A stretch of 64,000 bases of DNA from Lumbricus rubellus. Lineage: Eukaryota > Annelida > Clitellata > Crassiclitellata > Lumbricidae. Location: assembly GCA_945859605.1 (NCBI GenBank), contig OX243824.1, positions 28,889,581-28,953,580 of the forward strand, read 5' to 3'. Below the pieces are notes generated by a model, which searched no databases, was not told where the DNA came from, and was given only the letters and a program-made list of their open reading frames with translations. Below are positions 21,387 to 35,300 of the stretch, in pieces. A program made the translations under genes and the position numbers. Position 1 is the first letter of the stretch; each line of letters begins with the position of its first letter.

Positions 21387-23005
21387 TCATTCGCCGCCTA
21401 CTCCACCAATGGGAGCGTTGCACAATGAGTTTACTAAATGTTTCCACAGTGTTCGATTCTCAGCCACAGTGATGGCCATGCTCAGGTCCATGCCCAACCC
21501 TGCCAAGTCTATATCAAGCATCCCGATCCATGTAGATCAGCGGTTCTCAACCTTTTTAGTGCGGTGACCCCTTTTTAACATTTCAAAAGTTGTGACGACC
21601 CCCAACGACAAAATTGATTGTTTCACCTCAATTTTTTTTACTATTGTCCATTGTTATGCATTTTCACCCTCATAATACGAAAACTGTTTTTGGCAGTTGT
21701 AGCCTATGAGGTTTCCTTTAGTTTGAAGTAGTCGAAGTTATATGAGCATATTCCGCTTGTGATGCTGCTTCAACAGCTGCAGCGTCTTGCTTATAACTGG
21801 AATTCTTCAAACCCGCTGTTTCAAGTAAAGTGTGCCTTCTTGGCATCATCAGCGTTGTTCTTAAAAATGCTGGTCATGCTTTCCTACATAGCTAGGATGG
21901 TTAGAATAGCCTATCTGAATATTGCTCTGCGGTTTATTTGCTGGGTTTCATTGATTCTTCCGATAAAATGTCATAACAAAGACCTAATTCTAATTTCTCT
22001 ATTCATGCTGCAATTGTTAAGCAATAGGCTACTCTGAGAATTGGTCAATAGTTCTTCTTTTCTTAACACTCATTTCACCTTAATGATTCGTTTTGCGATG
22101 CTAGCAATTTCAAAAACTTCATTTGTGTTCTTATGAATGCGCCGAGCAGGGAGAGTTCGGAGAATAGACGTAGGCCTACGTGCCATTCCCCATTGTCAAC
22201 AATTTTCCACCCCGCAATGGTAGCATTTTAGGCTGTCGTTTTAACAAAACTCTTCATCATTTCAGTGTTGATAGTCGTGCTTTACGTCTTTACGACTTCA
22301 AAGTGTCTCCTCCCACTCTTTAGAATCTCAATTTAAAAAACTTCATAATTTCAGTGCTGAAGGCATGGTTTATGACTTCAATAAATGTCCTCTTTCCATT
22401 CTTAATTTTTTCTAAATTTCCAGTCAGTAGCCTATTTTAAACTGTCATCTGAATTTTGTCAATGCTGATAGTCATGGTTTAAGACTTCAGAATGTCGGCC
22501 CCCAGTTGTGACCAACAGGCCTAGTTTGGATTTGTGCACCTATAGGCCTACGTAACATTCTAAGCCATCATCTATAAAATTTACTCATAATTTCAGTGCT
22601 CAGAGAGGTGGTCTAGACTTCAAAAATAGTCCTCCCTGTGTTTTTTAGAAGAATAGCAGAATTTACATTTTAAAACTAAAATGAAAAAAATAAATTAGCT
22701 GTCACAATCTAACTGATGAATAATAGCAAAATTATGAATAAAAAATTCTTTTAGTTTGTTGAAATTGCTATTTGGCCGATATCTTTTGCAAATTTCTGAA
22801 GGGGCCAGGCGACCCCTGGCAAATTGTCAAGCGACCCCCGAGGGGGTCGCGACCCACAGGTTGAGAACCGCTGATGTAGATCTAGGTCGCCCTCTAGGGC
22901 GCTTCCAGGAAGGCGGAGCCAGCGCCAGTAGTGCCTGTCTCGAATCAGAGTCTGCCGGCATACGAGCAATGTGACCATTGACCAAGCAGCCCCAGGCGCC
23001 TCCGT
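21387..23005 (-). mobile_element. LINE tail split by a hAT element
   Basis: Minus-strand translation gives GHIARMPADSDSRQALLALA and SWKRPRGRPRS. After skipping the element at 21538-22873 and one target copy, it continues TWIGMLDIDLAGLGMDLSMA, NRTLWKHLV and APIGGVGGE, then a stop at 21389-21387 followed by (GAT)n. This is the classic LINE C-terminus with a triplet tail. The frame is intact across the junction, so the hAT came later. Confidence 0.85.
21538..22873. mobile_element. hAT element (1336 bp)
   Basis: The ends CAGCGGTTCTCAACCT and AGGTTGAGAACCGCTG are a very common hAT terminal type. ATGTAGAT is duplicated perfectly (21530-21537 and 22874-22881). The interior is AT-rich and no transposase is recognisable. 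Confidence 0.9.
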
Positions 23006-24735
23006 CTGATAGTACCGCATACCGTTCTTTGTCCAGTTCTAGCGTATATGGAACTGGACAAAACAGGACTTCACAATATATTTCCGTCGTTAAATCAATC
23101 ATAACATTCTTCCACTCTTTGAAACTGTCTGATGACTTTCTACAGCATGATCGAAGTCCATATTATTGCAGCTCGAACGTAACAAAAGAGCCATTTGATT
23201 CTCTAATCCGTTAAAGTGGTTAACTGTATCGCAGAAGTAGAGTAGGCAACTCAGTGCAAAAGTTTAACTCTTCGCCAAGACAAAGTGCACAACAAAAGCC
23301 ATTCTTGCTACAGGTCGTAGGGAAGCACAAGAGGCTATGCTAAGAGCCAACCAAGACGGCAGCCAAATATTTGGCAAACATCGAATTATTGACAATTTCA
23401 TCGGCAAATGTTGATATTCTTGGATACATTTTCATGACATTGTTATCTTGTAAATTTTGCAGCCAATAGCCTAAAACTACATAAAATTTACTCATTCCGA
23501 CATGACTTTAGTAACATTTGTCAGAAAATTAATTAAATTGCATACCTCAAAATTTATGGCTGACTTGTATTCAATTATTACTAACAATGCCATGTGCCGA
23601 TGTCTTGATACGTTTTATGAAAACCAGTAGCAACTTATGAGAATTTCGTCAGCTCCACGCCAGTCCTAAATATTAATATTTTCTTATGAATTTTTACCAG
23701 TGACCTACTAACACCTGGCGTCACCAAATGGCGGGTTGGAGAACAAATTTGAACCACTTTCATTTTTTAGAACCACACTAATATGCAGTGGTTGAGAACA
23801 TCCCAGTTTTCTAAAACTGTTTCTCTCAGCACTGGGTCATCTGAGTTGTGAGGCCTTCAGCTGAAAGACTTACTGAATGGTACATCGACAATGTCTCAAT
23901 TTGTTTAAATTCTGTCATGAAAATGAGCAGTATGCATGTAGTCATATACAGTAACATTTGTTCATGATATCCCAATTCTTCTACCCTGTTTTGCTTTGTG
24001 TCAGGCCATCTATATATTACATACTCGAGAAATGGTGGTCAGATTTAGGCAGTTTCACTTGCAAGTGCGTTCGACGGGGGGACGGGTCTCGAGAACTTGC
24101 CATTTACAACCACCTTATCTAGTGCTCAGCTTTACACAGAGTTTATACTGTGTAATGAATGGTTTGCCTTCGTGTGTAGAATTGTCTTCGGGATGATGCA
24201 TAATGATGAATAGGATGAGGAAAATAAATATTGAAAGTTTTACTTTGAAATTACCGGTACTGTTGATTCGGGTTTTTTTATCATGATAGGGGTCTTCTGA
24301 TCAGAATAGCTTTGTTTAAATTTGATTAAATAATTTAAAGTGTGCCACAGATTTTTAGCTGTTATGCATTACTATTTGATATGTAGCCAAATATAATTAA
24401 TCAATGATCTTGGCTAGCTGTGCCTTTTGGTTTTACAAGCTTTACTAATAGCTGAACAAAATCATTTTGTCAGTGGTTTGCAGTACTATTCTTGTTGAGC
24501 AATTGTGTTTTAAACAGGTCTTCTGCTCTTTAGAGTGCAGAAACTAAATATTTGTTCTCATTTTTAATCACATACACAGCATATGATAGCTTAATGATTA
24601 AAAAATTATGGCTTTCATGAGCTGGAATTCTCAAACTGTTCAGCAAGAGACCTAATTCTATTGACAATTAGTCGACCATTGTTCAAGTTTTGATTTAAAT
24701 TCTTACGTTTGCAGGTACAAGTCTTCTGGATTGTA
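23006..24735. other. Non-coding DNA upstream of ATPAF1
   Basis: No exon could be recognised. TTTGCAG at 24708-24714 could be a splice acceptor 21 bases before the ATPAF1 start codon, implying an upstream 5'-UTR exon in this stretch. No promoter element was assigned. Confidence 0.45.
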
Positions 24736-26354
24736 ATGAGCAAACAACTGATCTGCATTCAGAAACTTTGTTCTGCTATTTCGAGAAGAAATGCGCTGAA
24801 CAACGTCAGCCGCTGCAGCATCCAACGATTTCTATCGCGTTCTGATCATCGACTACAACGACGTGAGAAGATGGAGCATCTGCAGTCGAATCCATTCTAT
24901 GACAAATATTCGCAGAAACTGAAGACCCTTCAACAGTTAGACTTTACATATTCTTTTCTGTGTTTCTACGGTTTTCTGCTTGTGCATATGTGTACTCTTG
25001 GTTGGTCTAACATTTGCACTTCATTCACATTTGCCTGGAGTTTGTTTTTGTGAATTTTTTGATTTGTTGTTGTTGAAATGACAGCCACTTTATGACCTCA
25101 AAGTTGCCTCTGGGACCTTTAGCCTCATTTAATTATTCCCTTGCTGATATTTTTTGCATTGTGAACTTACTGACAGAATTTTTGCAACAAAGTTTGGTCT
25201 TTCGATAGATTTTGACCACTCAACTGGTAGCTGACATCGAAAAACAGCTCATGCGGAATTAACTTACTTGAAAACTCACTTTTGTTTTGATGCTGTTTAG
25301 CTATCTCAAGTCCAGCTGTGTTTTTGCTGGCACTGACACTTGGAAGAAATGCTCTGAACAACGTCAGCCACTGCAGCATCCAACGATTTCTATCGCGTTC
25401 TGATCATCAACAGCAACAGGAGCTTCTTGCTCTGTCTCCTTTTCTAATCAGCATTGCCTTAGACCACACTATTTCACACCAGTTACAGGACTTCAGTCTC
25501 TGATGAGCAACGTTCCCTCTAAGCTGCGCGCGTGCGCGCGCACGCAGCGGCTCTGATCGTCCAGCGCACTACAATTTTCATCAGCGCAGATAATTTAATT
25601 CATTCACTCTTCGAATTGTACTTGATATCTAACTTCTGGAACATGTCTTAATGGAACGAAGATTGAAAACCAAGTTCTAAGCAGGTAGTAATAGTTGAAT
25701 GATTGGTATCCGATCTCCAATAAAATAATATGCAGGACTGCAGAGCATAACTGTTTCTCCCACATTTCTTCATTCATGACTGAACAACTTCACTGGCTTC
25801 CATTCTCGACCCGTATACAATTTAAGGTCCTAATTTTGGTCATCAAGTCTCAAATGGGTCTTGCTCCGAAGTATCTGTGTGATAAGATACTTCGCCCCCT
25901 TTCTGCCACTTCGCTGCGTCCTCTTAGGTCCTCTGATCGGCTTGACCTCTTTGTCCCGCGAGTCAGGACCGCCATGGCGCAATCCAGATCATTTGCCTGC
26001 ATTGGTCCCTCCCTATGGAATGGGCTTCCCCCATCGGTTCGCTCTGCCATCCTCTCTGGTAGTGTATCCTCATCTTTCTCTCGTCTAAAAACTTGCCTTT
26101 TTTCTCGGAGATGAACGCACTGGGAGCGCTTCTGAAAGGCTCTTGCTGCAAGAAGCGCTTTATAAATTGTCAGATAAGATAACTAATAGGGCTAATTAAG
26201 CCCTCCTAGTGATGCTCTGCATTCCTCTTCCAATGCTTAACGACATAATTACTAAGCATTCGTTGAGCTTGTGTATAAATCCAGCCACTGACAGTTGACA
26301 CCCCCCCCCCGAGTTGCTCTCTGTTTGCATCTGTTTCACACTAAATTGTATATA

Positions 26355-26395
<41 letters not shown>

Positions 26396-29300
26396 GTATA
26401 TATACAGGGTGGGCCAATAGGAATGCAACAACTTTGACGCCTTATAACTTAAACAATTTTTATGTTAGCGTCTGGGCCCATATATCAGATTGAACATAAT
26501 TATCCATTTTATCATTCTGAAAAATATCTAATAGATACTATTACGACTTTTTGAGATAATGCTATTAATGTTCGATGTTTCATTTTTGTCATGCAACTGC
26601 AAGAAAAGAACAAAAAGTCTTAAACTGAATATGTCAATGACTCAAATCTAAACAATCACTAGTTCTAACAATTAATAACAATTCATATCTTGAGTGAATT
26701 TATCATGAGTCAAACAAATATTCAATATGTCCACCAACATGGACACGAGACTACCACTGATCAATGACTGAGGCCTCCAGTGCTTGGGTTATTTCAGCCC
26801 AGCAGTAAACAATCACTTTTTTCAAATGTTCAACGTCACGTATCGGTTCACGATAGACCAGTTGCTAAAGACACCCTCAGATCGAATAATAGTCAGCCGG
26901 GTTTAAATCCGGATTGTTCGGTGGCCAGTTCTCCGGTTCAATAAACTGGTACGTTAGCGTTCAGATAGGCAACCGTATGACGTGCACGATGCGCCGGTGG
27001 GAGAACGTTTGCGACCACAGTTGCGGCTGTTAGACGTTCCCGTAGCATCAATTTGTTTAATCAATCGATGTAGAGCATATTTATTCCATTTTCTAGAAGG
27101 AAATTCTATCAACATCTGATGTGAATTGTATTATTTTTCTACTCTTAAAATTCTGATTAAAATTCTATCCTCTTCCGTGAGCGGCGCCATGATGTTCATT
27201 ATTTACATTCAAAATTGAGAGGTGTGCGCCGTACCAACATTTTTATTTAAACGGTGTCGTATATCAGCGCAAGATTTTACACAGTAGTAGAATGGATAAT
27301 TACCTTAAATTTAGTATATTGATCACGATGTTCGGATAAAAATTGTTCAAGTTATAAGGCGTCAAAGTTGTTGCATTCCTATTGGCCACCCTGTATATAT
27401 ATATAAGTGTCACTGGGTGAATGTCCTTTGAGACTCAGCCTTTGATCATTCCAGCACTGGTGTAAGAATCTTGGGCTCAGACAGTCAAACTCCAGAATAG
27501 CATTCTCCTACCCCTCTGTAGGTTTGCCTGACCGTGTTAAGATGTGTAGAATTTATGACCCACGCTGATCCTTATCAGTAGCTCGAGGGTTAATTACCAA
27601 CTCCGAATCTCATTCACCAATCCCTCCTCTGTAGGTTTGGTGGGCCAGAGAATCTACACCCCTCGCTGTCCTCCCCAACATCATCATCACCGTCATGCAC
27701 CATGAGCCATGTACGGAACTCGCAGGTGTCAAGCGTAAGCTTCGCCCTCTCTCTCCATTCGTACTTGTTCTGCGTAAGCCTATCTTGTACTGAAAGGATC
27801 ATTATTTCTTATTGCTGGCGCAGTTTCCAAAACAGTCAGAAAGAAATGTCATTGCCAGTTAGCGAAAAATGCTTGCCGATAAAGACGGTAAAACGCAGAG
27901 GAAAAGAGTTGCCTCTAGGCTACATTCAAAGCCTCGAAACAACGAAATCGACTTGAAGGGAATCACTTGGATATGTTGATGAGGATTAAATTTTTTCTGA
28001 CTAGTGGAGGCTGACAAACAGTTTAACTGGGTAAGGTGTACAATTATTGGAAAAACAACAAAATCAGAAGAGAAAAATTTATATCATTTTTCAAAGCATG
28101 TGATATAGCCTACGTTTATTTGATCTTGTTTGACAAAGGAGAGACTCGAAGTCTCCGAGAGAGGACTTTCTAACTAAAAAGGATTAGGCCAGTCTACTTT
28201 GCACAGCTTATTAGAACATTTTAAATTTATAACTTGAAAACTCTTCTGTAAAAGCTTTCTTGCATTTTCTAAATAATTTTGTAATTTCTCTAATTGTCTG
28301 CTTTTCGAATTAGGCTATTACAAACTTCACATGACAAGCCATTGCATAATTAAGGACACTTATTTTCAGAAATTAAAACTGGTGGCTATAGCTAGCCTAT
28401 TGTTTATGATTAGGTCTACCCTTTTCTGAAACCTATAGGTATACATACCGTATAGGCCTAGGCCTACCTATAAGCTTAAATATTTGAAATTTGATTATTT
28501 GTAAATAAAGCTCTATCGGTAGCCTATCATCGGTCTACGTGTTTTTTATTCGATAATAAAAATACCTCATATAGTACCATTATGAAAATACGGATTAATG
28601 AGCAACAGTTGAAAATAAAGTCATAAAAATTTTCTGCTCCGGTAATTTTGTAGCTTGCTCAGTATGATCTGCTCAGCGCGCAGCAACCTTCAGGCCTTAG
28701 AGGGAACATTGCTGATGAGTTTAACTTGAAATGATGTGTTACAAGTTTCTAATTACAATTAAGTTACAATTACTGTTCTTCATTCTGGTCAGTTTTTGTG
28801 TCACTTTGGCTGATTAGTTTACGAGTGAAAATGTACAATTTGTTCATAGCGACCGTGTTACCTTTCTTGAAGAATCCAACAACTTTCATCCTTTGAACTA
28901 ACCAAGGCCGTTCTTGCTATGTCTTTTCCCCTTCACTGGGCTGCCCTTAGGCACGGGCAAAGGCAGTTGCCTAGATCGCCACTACATAGGGAGCACCATT
29001 TTCACAACAAAAACTTCTAATGCTTTTATGTTTTTCAAGTTCTAAGCCATTTCCCAAGAAGTGACTATTATCCAGGCTTGAATGAACTAATAAAATAAAC
29101 GATAAATAACTGAGTTGAGTGCAAATGTGACATAAGCTGAAAAATTGAGTGGGGATCAGAGAGTGCAAAAGTTCATGCTTTGCTTAGGGTGCCATTTGGA
29201 CTAGAGCCAACTCTGCCCCTTCTGTTCTCAGTGCTTCAGGTTGCTACTGACAATACCATCCACTGTAGCCATGTGAGTGCATGCTATTGTGTCTTCATGG

Positions 29301-32300
29301 GGAACCAATTTTGGTCCTTGCCTGCCTGTTGATTTGGTTTTCTCTGAGCATCCTGTGTATAGGCTGATTGATCAGGTGACTTCACTTTATGGGCATTGGA
29401 GAAATTTCAAGATTATCTTTTCCATTTCTGCACTGCAACTGCTTTGACTTTGTTGCAGACTTTGTACTGTATGAGGCACATCATGTTGTCTTTTCAGGTC
29501 TTCAAAGGATGAGTTTAATTCAAGGTTGGCATCACTTTTGGAGGAGAAGAAGTTAGAGAAGACTACTACGGCTGCATCAGATGAGAAAGCAATGTTTCAA
29601 GAAAAAAATCAATCCAGTCAACTGAAACCAGATGTGAGAAAATTTCTGTGTCTTGCCAGTTGTGTTATTTGTCATCTCCGCGTAGAACTTTAGAAATACA
29701 CCGCAGTTAATTTCTGACTGTACATTTGATGAGTTTCTCTTTAAAGTGACTCTATGCTGTTCACTGTTCACGAACTGTTAACATTAAATTCTGCAGTTCT
29801 CTGTTGTGTGAAGGAACTCATTTCCTTGTCTTGAGCTTTTAAACTTTGTATGATCCTTTGGCTCTGGTATGGAGCCACTCCTCCACTAGTGACCACTACA
29901 TGCAGGCCCAGATTTAGGGGTGGGCACAAGGGGCACAGTGCCCATGGGCCTCCACCACACAAGCAAGAATTTTTTTACACACTTTTTAGTACTGCCCAAA
30001 GATACATTTTCGTGCAAATATTTTAAGAAAAGAAACAATTGAAAGAAACGTGAAATCCTGAAATGTCAGAAGTTAGGGTTAGGTTTAAAAATATACAAGA
30101 AAAGCACTGGCTCAGGCTCATCTCCGAAGTTCAAGAAAGGACCAAGTGTCGATGCATTGTAAAAGCAGTGGCTCACGGACCATGTCATCTCTGCTACTAC
30201 AGTCTCAAAGGTCTGAACCCTAACCCTAATTTCTGACCTTTCAGGATTTCACGTTTCTTTCAATTGTTTCTTTTCTTAAAATATTTGCACGAAATTGTAT
30301 CTTTGGGCAGTGTACAGTCTGTAAGAATTCTTGCTTGTGTGGTGGAGGCCCCTAACCCTAAACCTACTTGTAGGCTAATTTTCAGGCAACGGTCACTTTT
30401 GCAACCAGTTTTACAGCATAGGCTACAGCCTACACGTATTTCATGGAGATCAGCCTAATCTTTATATTTTGTAAGGCCTTTATATCCTGTGCCAAGTTGT
30501 AGATGAGGCACCCTTGTGACGGCATTGCTGTGGTAGGCTACGTACGGCACCATTAAAATTTAATTTAAAAAAAGATCTTATGTCCATTGCAAGGGCCTCC
30601 ACCACGGCGGTGCACACGGGCCTCCACCAAGGTAAATACGGCCCTGACTACATGTCTAGTTTGCTACCAATCACCAAACCCAATCGCAGGTTTACAGCTA
30701 AAGTGACAACTGTACAACCGATCGTGAGGATCTGCAGTCTATAATAGTTCAGTTAGTTTGTTTAGTCTTGATTGTTTTTGATGCCATATGTGACCTTTTT
30801 GTGATACTTGTTCATCAGAGTGCTGTTTCGCAGCTGACTATATTAAAGAATATACTTACTTACTCATGGCCTTACTGCCATCATAGGCTATTTTCCACAG
30901 CACCATAATTAATGCAGAGGAGCTACTGACACTTTTATCTTGTACAGTAATTTGTATGTTGCTTTCAGAATATATTTATCAGTTCTGTTTCATTTAGATT
31001 ACTAACTAGTCTAATAGTACAATAAGTTGTGCCATGAACAAACTACATGGATTGTATATTTGTATAGTTTGTATATTTTAGACATTGGATTCAATTATGA
31101 ACATGGATCTTGTACAAGAGAAATCAGCAGAAGAAATCGCTGAGGTTAGAGATTGAATCATACTTCTGGCTGCTCTTTATCTAATGGGGTGTGGTGGTGC
31201 ACTGGTGTAGTGGGTATGTTCATTGCCCTGCAGCCGGAGGGTTGCAGATTCGAATCCACCTCAAGCCGCCTCATAGAGTCCTTGGGCAAGTCCTTCATTC
31301 GCCATTTCTCTGCGCTTTGGCGTGAAACTCCGATGCAGTGTCCTCGCTGTACTCAGGAGCACTGAGTAGAAATCTTGATTGAGTACTATACACATACACT
31401 TTGAGTACACATACGTACTAGTGTGGTTCACAGATACATGGTAAAAAATAAAGTTCAAGCCAGAAACCAAGACTACCTCTCCGTTTGTTAGACCTATCAA
31501 TAGTATCATTGAGAAAAAATTTCAGCTTCCTACTCCAACTAGAAGGCGGTGCTCAGCGACTGTGTTACTTTGCATGGGCCAGTGTATAGACGTTAATTGT
31601 ACAAAATAATGTATCGAGAATACATTCCTATACAATCGTAGTTTCTTTCAATATAAATCAAATATTGCTGTAATATGACAATACGTGTGGTACTTAAGCA
31701 ATTGGCCAGTATTAAATGTAAAATTTGAGTTGGCTTGAAAAATTGGAAATGTTAAAAATTGTCAAAAAACATCGTTCAGTCCATGAATGTCGATAGTTCT
31801 CGTTTTCTTACTTCAACATCCGATGAAGTCTTTTTAATGCAGAAGTCTAAGCAGGCACTGTGTCAACAGCAGATTTCTTTAATAAGTGAGTGGGGACAGC
31901 TTTCCTACTTCCCCCGACCACTTGGCTTTTCAACAACATCAGTGATGAGCCAATTGAATTCCTCAAACAACTTCTCACATCTCTAAGACATGCTGTTCAA
32001 CACTCTGTTGTTGAATTCAGTCTCTGCCTTATTTGTAATCGTCTTTCTCGATCTATTTTTCTGGTGGAAGTGTAAAAAGAAATCACCAATCTTCAGGCAG
32101 GTAGCGTCCTCATTTGCTGAGATGCAAAATCACCCATGCAATCTCCTTTTTCAGCGCCATAGCACTAAGCCTCACCATCCTTTCACCAGGCTTCACAGTT
32201 ATTCTGTGGAATATTTCACCTTGTCTGTTATGGGCAAATAGCCACATAACAGACCTTCAACCTCATCTGAAAGGTACTACTGGTGGTTTTCTAGGACCTT

Positions 32301-35300
32301 CATGGAAGCAAAGCTGATCTCCTGCATGGGCAACTGACTCGTATTTTCTATAAGCTTATATGCCCATATTGAAAGATCTTGTCCTGCAGCTACAGCAGCA
32401 AGAGTCTTTTAGCCATGCCCTTGTGTGACGAAGGCCACCAAATTACATAGCCTAAGTTGATGAATCCGAGTTTTTTTCTTCTTAATTAGATTGATTACAT
32501 CATTTTGAGCACTAAAAGGTATATTTTGATGGCATACAGTAACCCGGGCCATCCAATGTGCATTTGTATTATAGGACTCCAGTTTCTTATTGAAGACTGA
32601 CTTCCAATGTCAACCATTGATATCTGAATGAGTTCTTGTTAATTTATCTAAAACTGACTTTATTTCAGCAAAGTACTTGAGAAAACTGAATACTCTTGCA
32701 TGGAGGGCTTCAGTACTGGATGTGACTTCCAGTCCTAAGATGTTGTCAAGTGTCACACCTTACCAAGCAGCATTAAATCTTTTAAACATTGGAATATATT
32801 GTGAATTCGATGAATCACAGGAACATGCAGAAGGATTATGGCCAAAATCAATTCCATCACATGAAGGTCAGCCACAGGAGCTCTTGACCTATCTTGATTT
32901 CCTGCAAAATCGTGCACTCTATTGAAAATTCCGGTGCTGGCATAGTGATGTATCAAAGTTCTGGGCCTGCATATTATCAGCGAGTTTCCATAACTCTAGA
33001 GAATAATGAACTGCTTTGGATTTGAATTGCATCCTGCCACTGAAGTTAATTTGGGCCTAAGAGTTTATACACACCATCACCTGAAACCAGCACTGGCAGG
33101 CGGTTAACATTTCCTGCTCTGAAGATCTCGGGTAGGAATTTCCCTTCCTGTGTGCTACCACTGGATAATCTGGTGGTACAAAGTCAGATCTTTCAACTTC
33201 GGCATGTTCCATCCTGGTCTTCTTAAGCATTCCTTGTTAATGGTACTCCATGAAAGCGCAAGACAGAAGGATAGTACACAAGTGCTGCAGAAATTGGCAC
33301 CAAAAATCTCAATCCTTCATGATCAAATCACCAGAAGTTTCATTTCCATAAAATACACTTGTCACTTAATGGCTTAACAACTAACTGTGTAGTGTTGATT
33401 CTGGTAAGTAGGATAACACAACGTGGGGCGCGATGGTGTAGTGGCGGCGTCATTGCCTTGAAGGCAGAAGGTTCGATTCCATGCATCTCAAGTCGCCGCG
33501 TAGGGACCTTGTGCAAGCCCTTCACTCGCAATTGCTCGGCGCTTCTGCATGAAACTCCGATACAGTGTCCGCTCTGCAGTCGGGAGCGCCTAGTAGAGAG
33601 CTTAAAGGGGCGCTATAACAAGTGCACATACAAATAAACAACAGAAACTATTTCAAGCTCATCTACATGACATATGTTGAGTTTTTGACCAAAGAAGAAA
33701 GGTATCAAGATTTCTAGCTAATACTACTACGTGGTAATTTTTGTGTGTCATTGAGCACCGCCTTCTAGTCCGAATCTGGGGTTGAAATTTGGTCTCAATA
33801 ATACTAATAACAAGTCTAACAAACGGGGACTTAGTCTTGGATTCTAGATTGAATTTCATTTTTTTGGACCACACTAATACGTACATAATATACCGGTATA
33901 TGTATGTAATATGTATGTATGTAGCGACTCGGATTGCTATTGACTTGGGACTCTACAGGATAGGAGCTGAGGGTAGGCTTGCATGGTAAAGTAAAATTTG
34001 GTGTATTTCATATGAGGAACGAAGCAGAGTTGCTGAAAAGTGTCAAAATGTTTCTTGCCAAACCCTTTTCTGGGATTTTTGCCAACCAACTTCCGTAGCC
34101 CATTGTCTCAACCAATTTTCACTGCAGACACTTGAAACTTTCCTCTTCTTCATACCAATTGATCAGGATTTTTTTGTGACAAAATCAAGAAAATCTGAAG
34201 TAGGGAGTCATGTAAATTATTGTCTGATTTGGCAGGGAATGACCCAACAGTTTAAAGTTTTGATGGAAAATATGTTGAACTGCTAAGCAGAGATTATTCA
34301 TATGCAAACGGAATGGGTTTCTTCATGAGCTCTGTCCTCTTGGACTGGTCCAGAAAATCAAATGGGCATCATTGTGTTTAAACTGTGTGTTCCCTCCCTC
34401 GCTCCCTCTGCTCTTATTCTGTAAATTTCAATCGATGACTCTGGCATTGATGCCACACATATTCTTCATGTTTAATCTTCCTGTAGTCTTCTTTTAATCT
34501 GTTTTTATACATATAGGAAATTCCTGAAATTATTTGATTTATTTACAAATAATATGGGGAAAAAATAAACCTTTGCAGTCTTGATGCTTTGCGTTCACAT
34601 TTGATAGGAGGCACAGATTCAGAAACTGAAGGTAGCACTAGTCTATTGTTGAATAGTACTGAAATACTATATTTACATTTATGCCAAATTATAGACACAT
34701 TCTTAGATGGTTGGTTAGGCCTGTGGCCAAACACATTTCTGATAAAAATTGTATTATAATTTCGATTGATTTTAATTTCTGAATAATTATGCCGGTTGTA
34801 CCCAAGTAGCATGTGATATGCTCTGTTTTTTAACTCTCAGCACTGTTGAGTCAAAAGCTAATGCTGTCTATGCAGTGTTTAATTTAAAATTGTAAAGAAC
34901 CATGGTGTGACAGCCTTTCTTCGCTCAAGGCAGCTATCAGTTACCCGGTAATAGATTCGACTATCTCATAAAGTATAAGAATGTCATTGACAGTCTAAAC
35001 GTTAGACTTTCTTGATTTCGTTGTTGCCCTGCTGGAGAATTTTATGACTTGAGCTGGATCACCTTTTAAGAATTTGATATGCTACGCTTCAGTTTCTGTA
35101 TAGGGCTAACATTTGGTTTACTCTTTGTGAAATGAAACTATAATCAGTTGACTATGATGACAATGGTACTTTTAAAAGACTCTTTTGAAGGCTGATGAAC
35201 TGGACTTTGAGAAAAAAGATGCAGTTAACTGTAGATCAGTTTTAATTTACTCTCTTTTGTTTTCTTATGTTGACAGCTGTGGAAAAAGTATTTTGAGAAC

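Larger units (their letters stand above)
25508..28711. mobile_element. 3.2 kb hAT element in ATPAF1 intron 1
   Basis: The left end CAACGTTCCCTCTAAG and right end TTAGAGGGAACATTG form the terminal repeats, with CG-rich GCGCGCGTGCGCGCGC just inside the left end. The CTGATGAG duplication is perfect (25500-25507 and 28712-28719). It carries a CR1-like tail and a Tc1/mariner relic as nested cargo. No hAT transposase was recognised. Confidence 0.9.

Noticed and set aside
25508..28711. Autonomous hAT with transposase
   Set aside because: The coding pieces inside belong to a LINE tail and a mariner relic; no hAT dimerisation or DDE motif seen.
31759..32930. Possible extra ATPAF1 exons in intron 3
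   Set aside because: Exon 3 joins exon 4 in phase with family-typical sequence (EEIAE-LWKKYF), leaving no gap to fill.
33434..33482. Functional tRNA gene
   Set aside because: A and B boxes are present but no cloverleaf is completed and the sequence continues into a SINE body; same for 7876, 19807, 31185 and 35726.
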